11,607 nucleotides of DNA from JALOBO01 sp023228225 (GTDB lineage: Bacteria; Bacillota; Clostridia; Christensenellales; UBA1242). Numbering within the stretch: the first letter of the stretch is position 1; every line of letters starts with the position of its first letter. Below, one piece after another: positions 1 through 6,205 of the stretch. The notes under the pieces are model-generated. The model did no database searches. It was given only the letters and a program-made list of their open reading frames with translations, and was not told where the DNA came from. The DNA lies in assembly GCA_041663585.1 (NCBI GenBank), contig JBAYMN010000024.1, positions 1 through 11,607 on the forward strand. The letters are read 5' to 3'. Both the position numbers and the translations under genes were made by a program.

Positions 1-1
1 T

Positions 2-382
2 AATAAAGGACTTAAAGATGGGTTAGATGTTGTGCATATGACAAATCCCATATGTGGTGATGATATTTCAATTCAAGTTAAAATAAATAACGATATTATA
101 GAAAATGTATACCACGATGGCTCTGGGTGTGCAATATCAAGGTCGGCTTGTTCGGTTATGAGTGAAACCGTTAAAGGAAAGACTATAAGAGAAGCAAAAG
201 ATATTGTGAAAAATTACGTAAAAATGACAAAAGGTGAAACTTTTGACAAAAATATTGATATGGGCGATGCGATAGTATATGAGGGTGTCGCAAATTTTCC
301 CGCACGGTTTAAATGTGCTACAATAGCATGGGAAGGGCTACTAAAAGCATTAGAAAATAATAAATTGGATAAGAAGGAATAA
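2..382 (+). CDS. sufU: SufU-type Fe-S cluster assembly scaffold / sulfur-transfer protein (5' partial)
   Basis: SufU is a zinc protein that accepts persulfide sulfur from the cysteine desulfurase SufS and passes it to the SufBCD cluster-building complex in the cytoplasm. The reading frame is open to the left edge and begins mid-protein with NKGL, a conserved SufU N-terminal element, so I treat the gene as truncated by the window. An apparent GTG at 32 is internal. Visible residues match the family: Cys in NPICGDD (codon 53-55) with the Asp two residues on, Cys in GSGCAIS 25 residues later, and Cys in RFKCATIAW 62 residues after that. This is the spacing of the zinc ligands Cys41/Asp43/Cys66/Cys128 in Bacillus subtilis SufU as I recall them, and implies about 23 missing residues. 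The length and the insert before the last Cys favour SufU over IscU. The stop lies 3 nt before sufB. Confidence 0.93.
   Translation, partial: NKGLKDGLDVVHMTNPICGDDISIQVKINNDIIENVYHDGSGCAISRSACSVMSETVKGKTIREAKDIVKNYVKMTKGETFDKNIDMGDAIVYEGVANFPARFKCATIAWEGLLKALENNKLDKKE
374..378 (+). promoter_or_regulatory. Ribosome binding site that fixes the TTG start of sufB
   Basis: AAGGA sits inside the last codons of sufU, 7 nt before TTG at 386. The next in-frame ATG, at 404, has no SD at a usable distance. The TTG is therefore the better start, and the overlap suggests translational coupling to sufU. Confidence 0.7.
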
Positions 383-385
383 AAC

Positions 386-1801
386 TTGGAACAAACACAA
401 GATATGGTAGATGTAAATAATATAATTTCGGATTACAAATATGGCTTTAATACAAAGACTGAAAGTGTTTTTAGCACCGAAAAAGGCATTAACGAAAATG
501 TTATCCGTCAGATTTCGGCTGTTAAAGGTGAGCCAAAATGGATGCTTGATATAAGGCTTAAAGCATATAGTGCATTTATTAATGCGAAAAATCCAAAGTG
601 GGGTCCGGATTTATCGGGTATTAATTTTGATGATTATACATACTACATTAAGGCTAGCCAAAAAACTGAAAATACGTGGGAAGAAGTCCCCGCAGAAATA
701 AAAGAAACTTTTGATAAATTAGGCGTGCCAGAAGCGGAACAGAGATTTATGGCGGGACTTACCTCACAGTTTGAATCTGAGGCTGTTTATCACAGTACAT
801 TAAAAGAAGTGGAAGAGCAAGGAATAATATTTACTGATACCGATACCGCATTAAAACAGCACCCCGATTTATTTAAAAAATATTTTGGAAGAGTAGTACC
901 ATATTCAGATAATAAATATTCCGCATTAAATACTGCGGTTTGGAGTGGCGGTTCGTTTATTTATATTCCCAAAGGGGTACAACTAAAAAAACCGCTACAA
1001 TCGTATTTTAGAATAAACTCAGAACGAATGGGACAATTTGAACGCACGCTTATTATTGTAGATGAGGGTGCTTCCGTAAATTATGTAGAGGGCTGTACTG
1101 CTCCTATTTATACAAAGGATTCGCTCCACGTTGCCGTAGTGGAAATATATATTCATAAGAACGCACATTGCCGTTACTCTACTGTGCAAAATTGGGCTAA
1201 TAATATTATTAATCTTGTTACAAAGCGTGCAATAGTTGACTCATATGCACATATGGAATGGATAGATGGCAATATTGGTTCGAGGTTAAATATGAAGTAT
1301 CCTGCTTGCATATTAAAAGGCGAATATGCAAAGGGCACTACAATTTCAATTGCTTTTGCGGGTAAAAATCAAATACAAGATGCCGGTGCTAAAATGCTTC
1401 ACCTTGCACCACATACTACTTCAAGTATTATTTCAAAATCAATTTGCAGACAAGGTGGTGCTGTTAATTATCGTGGCAGAGTAGAAATTGGCAAGAATGC
1501 AACAGAAACAAAATCGCACATTGAGTGTGACACATTAATTTTAGATAAGATTTCCTCTTCTGATACTGTGCCTGTAAATATAGTTAATAATGGTAGCGCC
1601 AGAATTGAGCATGAAGCAACAACTTCACGAATTAATGAAGACCAACTTTATTACTTGATGAGCAGGGGACTCACAAAAAATGATGCAATAGAAATGATTT
1701 TAATGGGCTTTATTGAACCGTTCGCAAAAGAACTTCCTATGGAATATGCCGTAGAATTAAATCAGTTAATGAAATTAAATATGGAAAATACCATTGGCTA
1801 A
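386..1801 (+). CDS. sufB: Fe-S cluster assembly protein SufB
   Basis: SufB is the scaffold subunit of the SufBC2D complex, which assembles Fe-S clusters using sulfur delivered by SufS/SufU. The 471-residue product has the usual SufB length. The C-terminal beta-helix core is well conserved. VEGCTAP carries Cys237 (E. coli Cys254), and HIECDTLI carries Cys381 (E. coli Cys405, the sulfur/cluster residue). IEHEATTSRINEDQLYYLMSRG follows, with His409 and Glu410 exactly 28 and 29 residues after that Cys, matching E. coli His433/Glu434. These functional residues argue for SufB rather than its paralogue SufD. Translation starts at TTG, supported by AAGGA 7 nt upstream. The gene follows sufU by 3 nt, as in the Firmicutes order sufCDSUB. 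No hairpin terminator is seen after the stop, so transcripts may run on to the terminator near 2400. Confidence 0.97.
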   Translation: MEQTQDMVDVNNIISDYKYGFNTKTESVFSTEKGINENVIRQISAVKGEPKWMLDIRLKAYSAFINAKNPKWGPDLSGINFDDYTYYIKASQKTENTWEEVPAEIKETFDKLGVPEAEQRFMAGLTSQFESEAVYHSTLKEVEEQGIIFTDTDTALKQHPDLFKKYFGRVVPYSDNKYSALNTAVWSGGSFIYIPKGVQLKKPLQSYFRINSERMGQFERTLIIVDEGASVNYVEGCTAPIYTKDSLHVAVVEIYIHKNAHCRYSTVQNWANNIINLVTKRAIVDSYAHMEWIDGNIGSRLNMKYPACILKGEYAKGTTISIAFAGKNQIQDAGAKMLHLAPHTTSSIISKSICRQGGAVNYRGRVEIGKNATETKSHIECDTLILDKISSSDTVPVNIVNNGSARIEHEATTSRINEDQLYYLMSRGLTKNDAIEMILMGFIEPFAKELPMEYAVELNQLMKLNMENTIG

Positions 1802-1812
1802 ATAGTAGTATA

Positions 1813-1841
1813 TTGACAATTAATTATAAATATGGTAGAAT
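1813..1841 (+). promoter_or_regulatory. Consensus sigma-A promoter for the leucine-rich-repeat gene
   Basis: TTGACA (1813-1818), a 17-nt spacer, then TAGAAT (1836-1841), preceded by TG one base upstream (extended -10). The predicted transcription start is near 1848, about 30 nt before the ATG. A near-perfect promoter directly behind sufB makes the next gene an independent transcription unit. Confidence 0.8.
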
Positions 1842-1877
1842 ATGTTAGTACTAAAAAATTGTTTGGAGAAGAAATAA

Positions 1878-2345
1878 ATGGTTATAGAAAAAGGGGCTTT
1901 ACAATCAGTCAGCAAGAAAGACTTAAAAGGTTTTGTATCATTTACAACTCCTTTAAATATTACAAAACTTGGTGGCAGGGGTAGTGTTTTTAATAATAAT
2001 GAACTTGTAAAAGTTATAGTTACAGGCAATGTAAATGAAATTGGAAGTTTTGCATTTAAAAATTGTATAGAATTAAAAATAATAATTATTGAAGAGGGCG
2101 TAAAAGTTATTGATGACTATGCTTTTAACAGTTGTCTCAATTTAAATACAATAATATTACCTTCAAGCATTGAAAAAATAGGAAAGCAAGCATTTTCTTA
2201 TTGTAGTTCAAAATTAAAAATCGAACTTCCACGCAGTACAGCAAAAATAGTAATTAGAAGTATCCCCGAAGGATTTAGAGAAAGCTTTTGTGAGAAAAGA
2301 TTAATTATTAACGATAAACCAAAACTTGATATCCAAGGTTTATAA
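1878..2345 (+). CDS. Small leucine-rich-repeat (BspA/LRR_5-like) protein of unknown function
   Basis: I recognise the fold type but not a specific gene. Residues 51-120 hold three 23-residue repeats. The Ile at 55, 78 and 101 and the AF pairs at 59, 82 and 105 are in register, following the pattern I-x5-AF-x-x-C-x-L-x-x-I-x-L-P of BspA-type (LRR_5) repeats. Residues 28-50 may be a degenerate fourth copy. A short charged tail (121-155) follows. There is no signal peptide, membrane segment or cell-wall anchor, whereas most BspA-like proteins are large and exported, so this one looks cytoplasmic. The ATG has GGAGAAG 6 nt upstream and its own strong promoter, with a terminator after the stop: a monocistronic gene. 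The repeats suggest protein binding, but the partner and role are unknown. The gene is real (clear signals, coherent protein), while the function is open. Confidence 0.85.
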   Translation: MVIEKGALQSVSKKDLKGFVSFTTPLNITKLGGRGSVFNNNELVKVIVTGNVNEIGSFAFKNCIELKIIIIEEGVKVIDDYAFNSCLNLNTIILPSSIEKIGKQAFSYCSSKLKIELPRSTAKIVIRSIPEGFRESFCEKRLIINDKPKLDIQGL

Positions 2346-2379
2346 ATAGTTGTTAATTATTAAATAAAATAAATTAAAT

Positions 2380-2410
2380 AAAGCCAAGATGTAGAAGTTT
2401 TGGCTTTTTT
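2380..2410 (+). terminator. Rho-independent terminator after the LRR gene
   Basis: AAAGCCAA (2380-2387) pairs with TTGGCTTT (2400-2407) across a 12-nt loop, and the 3' arm runs into a T tract ending at 2410. It would end the LRR transcript and any read-through from the suf operon. Confidence 0.82.
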
Positions 2411-2415
2411 AATAT

Positions 2416-2433
2416 CGTTTATTAGTATAAACG
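2416..2433 (+). repeat. Perfect 7-bp inverted repeat upstream of the nptA promoter
   Basis: CGTTTAT and ATAAACG are separated by 4 nt. The element lies just after the terminator and about 13 nt upstream of the proposed -35 box of the next operon. It has no T tract, so it is not a terminator. A protein-binding operator is possible but not shown; chance occurrence in AT-rich DNA is also possible. Confidence 0.4.
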
Positions 2434-2445
2434 GAATGAAATCAT

Positions 2446-2475
2446 TTGCCTTTTAAAAAGGTTTAAGTTTATAAT
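2446..2475 (+). promoter_or_regulatory. Probable promoter of the nptA-pgk-tpiA-gpmI operon
   Basis: TTGCCT (2446-2451), an 18-nt spacer and a perfect TATAAT (2470-2475). The predicted start near 2482 would overlap the SD of nptA at 2484-2487, giving a very short leader. A 13-bp palindrome, CCTTTTAAAAAGG (2449-2461), overlaps the -35 box and spacer. Confidence 0.6.
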
Positions 2476-2492
2476 AATTTTCAGAGGTATGA

Positions 2493-4118
2493 ATGGAAAT
2501 TTTCTACACTATTTTAAAATTAATCGCTGGTCTTGGGCTGTTTTTATACGCTATTCATGTTGTGAGCGTTGGGCTTGAACATGTAGTAGGCAGTAGACTT
2601 AGAAAAAGCATTACTAAACTAACAGATAGTAAAATTAAGGGATTTGGTTTTGGTGTAGTAATTACCGCTGTTTTACAAAGTTCAAGCGCCTCAATCGCTA
2701 TGCTTGTGGGGCTTGTAACATCTGGTATTATCAATCTATCGCAAATTTTTCCTATTATAGTTGGTACAAACATAGGTGCGGTTATACCTATGATTTTTGT
2801 ATCTTTTCAAGCATTTAATATCTCAAAGATTTTATCTGTACTTTGCCTTATTGGAATATTGATGATTATATTCTCAAAAAAGAATAATATAAAACAAATT
2901 GGTAATTTATTAGTTGGTATTGGGTTGTTATTTTTAGGGCTTATGCTTATGAGCGAAGCCGTAATTGTATTTAAAAATAATCCGCAATTTATTAATATTA
3001 TGTTAAGTTTAGATAATCCGCTATTATTAATTTTAGTGGGAATGGTTTTTACAATACTTATTCAAAGTTCGCTAGCATCGACAGCGGTTTTGATAACTCT
3101 TTGCAGTACGGGCAGTACGTCACTAATGACAATTACTTCAATTGCATTTTTGATTTATGGCATAAATATTGGAACCAGCATAAGCACTTCGCTTTCGGCT
3201 TTTGGTGGTACCGTAAATGCGAAACGAACAGCATTTATGCATGTATTATTTAATGTAGTTGGAAGTATTGTAATGTCACTACTCACTTTTTTACCATGGC
3301 TAAACATATTACAAAAACTAATATCAAATGTGGGTATGCAAATAGTTACAATACAAATTATTTATAAAATTTTAATTGCTATATTACTTTTACCATTATC
3401 AAATTTAATTACAAAATTATCACAGAAAATAATTCCAATGCATCACAATATACGAATAGAAGAGATTGATGAAATTTTTGTAATCAATGATGATATTTTT
3501 GGGACACCGAGTATAGCATTAAAACAAATAGGACAAAGTATTTATAAATTTTATGAACTTGTGGGCAATCTTATTGATAACACAGTAAATATAGTCCTTA
3601 AAAAAATTATTCTTTTAGAACCAAAACTAACTGCTAAGCGTGAAAATTTAAAAAAAATTGCATATAGCATTACAAACAATCTTGTAAAAATTTCTGGGGA
3701 TTTAACACAAAAAGATGCTTTTTTAGTATCTACATATCACGAAATACTAAGCGATATAAAAGGTATTATATATAGTTGTCAGCGACTAATACAATGTGAA
3801 AAATATAACTTTACCACAAAACAAAATAACGAAGTGCAGGAAATATATAAAGATATTAAAAAATTATTAAAAAATTCCTATGAAATTATAAGTGTGATGA
3901 CGCAAGAAACATACGCAAACACAGAAGAAAAAGTAAAAAATGTGCTTGAACTTAATACAAAAATTCTCGAATTGAAAAGTATAACTAAAAAACAAAATAT
4001 TCTTGTTAAATCTGGTGAAACAACTAAACTGCACGATAGCATTTTGTTTAATAATACTCTTAATGAACTTCAAAACATATGCGAGAGTATTACGAATATC
4101 GTTATTAGAGTGTCATAA
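2493..4118 (+). CDS. nptA: Na+/phosphate symporter-like membrane protein with PhoU-like C-terminal domain
   Basis: This is a member of the Na/Pi-cotransporter II family (NptA/YjbB type), which moves inorganic phosphate across the membrane with sodium; in bacteria it may import or export. The 541 residues split into a membrane half (1-310) and a soluble helical half (about 340-541) resembling PhoU. The family's inverted repeat is visible: QSSSAS at 62-67 with GTNIG at 91-95, and QSSLAS at 191-196 with GINIGTS at 223-229. Around eight hydrophobic segments flank these motifs. The ATG has GAGG 5 nt upstream. The stop is followed at once by the SD of pgk, so the gene heads a glycolytic operon, which is unusual. 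The second motif has Leu where the first has Ser, a common asymmetry in the family. The substrate is inferred from family, and the symbol is given for the family only. Confidence 0.88.
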   Translation: MEIFYTILKLIAGLGLFLYAIHVVSVGLEHVVGSRLRKSITKLTDSKIKGFGFGVVITAVLQSSSASIAMLVGLVTSGIINLSQIFPIIVGTNIGAVIPMIFVSFQAFNISKILSVLCLIGILMIIFSKKNNIKQIGNLLVGIGLLFLGLMLMSEAVIVFKNNPQFINIMLSLDNPLLLILVGMVFTILIQSSLASTAVLITLCSTGSTSLMTITSIAFLIYGINIGTSISTSLSAFGGTVNAKRTAFMHVLFNVVGSIVMSLLTFLPWLNILQKLISNVGMQIVTIQIIYKILIAILLLPLSNLITKLSQKIIPMHHNIRIEEIDEIFVINDDIFGTPSIALKQIGQSIYKFYELVGNLIDNTVNIVLKKIILLEPKLTAKRENLKKIAYSITNNLVKISGDLTQKDAFLVSTYHEILSDIKGIIYSCQRLIQCEKYNFTTKQNNEVQEIYKDIKKLLKNSYEIISVMTQETYANTEEKVKNVLELNTKILELKSITKKQNILVKSGETTKLHDSILFNNTLNELQNICESITNIVIRVS

Positions 4119-4124
4119 AAGGAG
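4119..4124 (+). promoter_or_regulatory. SD site setting the pgk start
   Basis: AAGGAG begins on the base after the nptA stop and lies 7 nt before ATG 4132. The pgk reading frame is open much further upstream, inside nptA, but only this ATG has an SD and gives a standard phosphoglycerate kinase N-terminus. Confidence 0.85.
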
Positions 4125-4131
4125 AAATTGT

Positions 4132-5313
4132 ATGAAGACAAAAACAATAGAAGATTTTAACGTAAAGGATAAACGCGTTCTCGTGCGTGTGGATTTTAAT
4201 GTTCCGCAAGATGATAATGGGAATATTACCGATGATAATAGGATAATGGAGGCTTTACCCACAATTAAATATTTAATAAGCAAAGATGCAAAGGTGATAC
4301 TTTGTTCACATTTAGGTAGACCTATTGGATTTGATAAAAAGTTCTCGCTTTTACCTGTACAAAAAAGACTTTCTCAAATTTTAAAAACTGATATTGCGTT
4401 TGCTGATGATGTTGCAGGTCCGGATTCAGTACAAAAAGCAAACGAATTAAAATCTGGCGAAATACTACTACTTGAAAATTTGCGTTTTATGCATGAAGAA
4501 GAGGAAAACAACACGGAATTCTCTAAAAAACTTGCTTCCCTTGCAGATATTTATATTAACGATGCGTTTGGCTCGGCACACCGAAAACACTCTTCAACTT
4601 ATGGCGTAGCCGAATTTTTGCCATCGGGAGCGGGCTTTTTAATGGCAAAAGAAATTGAAATGCTTTCAACAGCAATAACAAATCCTAAACGCCCATTAAT
4701 TGCAATATTGGGTGGGGCAAAAGTATCGGAAAAAATTGGGGTTATTAAAAATCTTTTAGAAAATGTTAATACGCTAATTATAGGCGGGGCAATGGCATAT
4801 ACATTTTTAAAAGCACAAGGCGTAAATGTTGGCAATTCGCTAGTAGATGATAATAATATTAAATTTGCTATAAGTATGATTGCAAAAGCACAAGAAAATA
4901 ATGTAAATCTTCTTTTACCTATTGATCATATAGTCGCAAAAGAACTAAATAAAGATAGTAAAAGCATAGTTACAATAGGGGCTGAAATCCCACAGAATTT
5001 AATGGGTATGGATATTGGACCTAAAACAGTAAAACTGTACAAACAAGCGATAAAAAATGGAAAGACCATAATTTGGAATGGACCGCTTGGCGTGTTTGAA
5101 ATAAAACAATATTGTGAAGGTACTAAGGCAATATTAAAAGCAGTTGTAGCAAGTGGTGCAAATTCTATAATTGGCGGTGGTGATACTGCTTCGGCGGTAA
5201 TTAATTTAGGCTACAAAAATAAAGTAACACATATTTCCACTGGTGGTGGGGCAAGCCTAAAATTATTAGAAGGGGCAAGATTACCTGGAATTGAAAAATT
5301 ACAAAATAAATAG
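4132..5313 (+). CDS. pgk: Phosphoglycerate kinase
   Basis: The enzyme transfers the acyl phosphate of 1,3-bisphosphoglycerate to ADP, making ATP and 3-phosphoglycerate in the cytosol. The 393 residues are the normal length for the two-lobed kinase. N-lobe substrate motifs are present: VRVDFNVP (18-25, Asp21/Asn23), SHLGRP (59-64), ENLRF with Arg118, and INDAFGSAHR ending at Arg151. C-lobe nucleotide motifs follow: GGAKVSEKIGV (194-204), WNGPLGVFE (315-323), GGGDTASA (348-355) and STGGGASL (369-376). No key residue appears lost. The frame extends upstream into nptA, but ATG 4132 with AAGGAG 7 nt before it is the sensible start. The gene lies 13 nt after nptA and is probably co-transcribed with it. 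gap, its usual upstream partner, is missing here. Confidence 0.98.
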   Translation: MKTKTIEDFNVKDKRVLVRVDFNVPQDDNGNITDDNRIMEALPTIKYLISKDAKVILCSHLGRPIGFDKKFSLLPVQKRLSQILKTDIAFADDVAGPDSVQKANELKSGEILLLENLRFMHEEEENNTEFSKKLASLADIYINDAFGSAHRKHSSTYGVAEFLPSGAGFLMAKEIEMLSTAITNPKRPLIAILGGAKVSEKIGVIKNLLENVNTLIIGGAMAYTFLKAQGVNVGNSLVDDNNIKFAISMIAKAQENNVNLLLPIDHIVAKELNKDSKSIVTIGAEIPQNLMGMDIGPKTVKLYKQAIKNGKTIIWNGPLGVFEIKQYCEGTKAILKAVVASGANSIIGGGDTASAVINLGYKNKVTHISTGGGASLKLLEGARLPGIEKLQNK

Positions 5314-5321
5314 ATTTTTTA

Positions 5322-5338
5322 AGTATTTTTAAAATACT
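5322..5338 (+). repeat. AT-only-loop inverted repeat between pgk and tpiA
   Basis: AGTATTTT (5322-5329) and AAAATACT (5331-5338) form a perfect 8-bp inverted repeat around one base. With a bulge at 5321, flanking TTTT and AAAA can extend it. The RNA hairpin would have too tight a loop at full pairing, so some inner pairs must open. No T tract follows, so it is a poor terminator. It could be an mRNA-stability or processing element ahead of tpiA. Confidence 0.4.
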
Positions 5339-5353
5339 AAAAGTGTGAAAAAA

Positions 5354-6085
5354 ATGGAAAAATTAATTGTTGCAAATTGGAAGATGAACAAAACTGATTC
5401 CGAAGCGGAAATTTTTTTAAAGCGTTTTTTGGATTATGAATTTAAAACAAATGTCAAAGTGTGCATATGCCCGCCATCAACCTCGCTAAACTTTGTTAAT
5501 ATGTACATACATGAAAATGATTATTCTGGACAAGTCGTACTTGGCGGACAAAATGTAAATGAAAATTGCACAGGTGCGTATACTGGCGAAGTATCTATAT
5601 ATATGCTTAAACAATTTAATGTTAAATACGTAATAGTAGGACACAGTGAACGAAAAAAATATTTTTTTGAAAATGATGATATTATTAATAAAAAAATATC
5701 TGTTATACAATTAAATGATATTACTCCAATTCTTTGTGTCGGAGAAACGCACGAAGAATACAAAAATAAATTAACGCGTAAAATACTTGCAAATCAATTA
5801 ATAGGCGCACTAAAATGTGCAACCGATAATGTAGTAATTGCTTATGAACCTATTTGGGCGGTTGGCACAGGGTTGTTACCTAGTTTAGCGGATATAGATA
5901 GCACACTTCATTATATTAAGCAGTGTGTTAAGCAAAATTTTAATTTTAATGTGCAAGTTTTATATGGTGGTAGTTTAAACTCTAAAAACGCTGGCGAAAT
6001 TTTGACTCTTGAACATATTGATGGGGCGTTAGTAGGTGGGGCAAGTTTAGATTCGGAAGAATTCTATAAAATAATTCAAAGTTGA
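5354..6085 (+). CDS. tpiA: Triose-phosphate isomerase
   Basis: The enzyme interconverts dihydroxyacetone phosphate and glyceraldehyde 3-phosphate as a cytosolic TIM-barrel dimer. Catalytic residues are intact: Lys10 in ANWKMN, His97 in VGHSERK and Glu165 in AYEPIWA. The phosphate-binding YGGSLN (204-209) and LVGGASL (226-232) are also intact. The usual GTGK of loop 6 reads GTGLLP, so the C-terminal hinge is non-standard. Similar Leu-x-Pro hinges occur in alphaproteobacterial enzymes as I recall, so activity is probably kept. The start is uncertain. ATG 5354 gives a family-typical N-terminus of 243 residues, while GTG 5345 would add three residues (246). Neither has a good SD, only a weak AAGTG upstream. 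The gene follows pgk by 40 nt, with an inverted repeat between them, and precedes gpmI. Confidence 0.96.
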   Translation: MEKLIVANWKMNKTDSEAEIFLKRFLDYEFKTNVKVCICPPSTSLNFVNMYIHENDYSGQVVLGGQNVNENCTGAYTGEVSIYMLKQFNVKYVIVGHSERKKYFFENDDIINKKISVIQLNDITPILCVGETHEEYKNKLTRKILANQLIGALKCATDNVVIAYEPIWAVGTGLLPSLADIDSTLHYIKQCVKQNFNFNVQVLYGGSLNSKNAGEILTLEHIDGALVGGASLDSEEFYKIIQS

Positions 6086-6205
6086 TTTTTTAATAAAAAT
6101 AGTAATAATAGACAAAAAATTAAAATTTCTAAATAAAAAATAGATTTTTAACATAAAAAATTCAATTTTTAAATTAATAGTTAAACTAAAAAGGATATAA
6201 AAATT
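6086..6205 (+). other. Extremely AT-rich spacer between tpiA and gpmI
   Basis: About 11 of 120 bases are G or C by hand count. It contains AT-only inverted repeats such as AAAAATT-c-AATTTTT (6156-6170) and only weak promoter-like strings (TTGATT at 6082 with TAATAG 18 nt on). I see no gene or confident regulatory site; it may be a UP-element-like or RNase-accessible spacer. Confidence 0.5.

Noticed and set aside
1820..2029. Minus-strand frame opposite the LRR gene
   Set aside because: It overlaps a better-supported gene and its promoter, with no SD-like site or recognisable protein.
4003..4131. Upstream extension of the pgk reading frame into the nptA 3' end
   Set aside because: It overlaps nptA coding sequence, has no SD, and adds non-conserved residues; ATG 4132 with AAGGAG gives the normal PGK start.
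6156..6170. AAAAATT-c-AATTTTT inverted repeat before gpmI
   Set aside because: It is made only of A/T around one C inside a spacer of about 9% GC, where such repeats arise by chance; no terminator or operator features accompany it.
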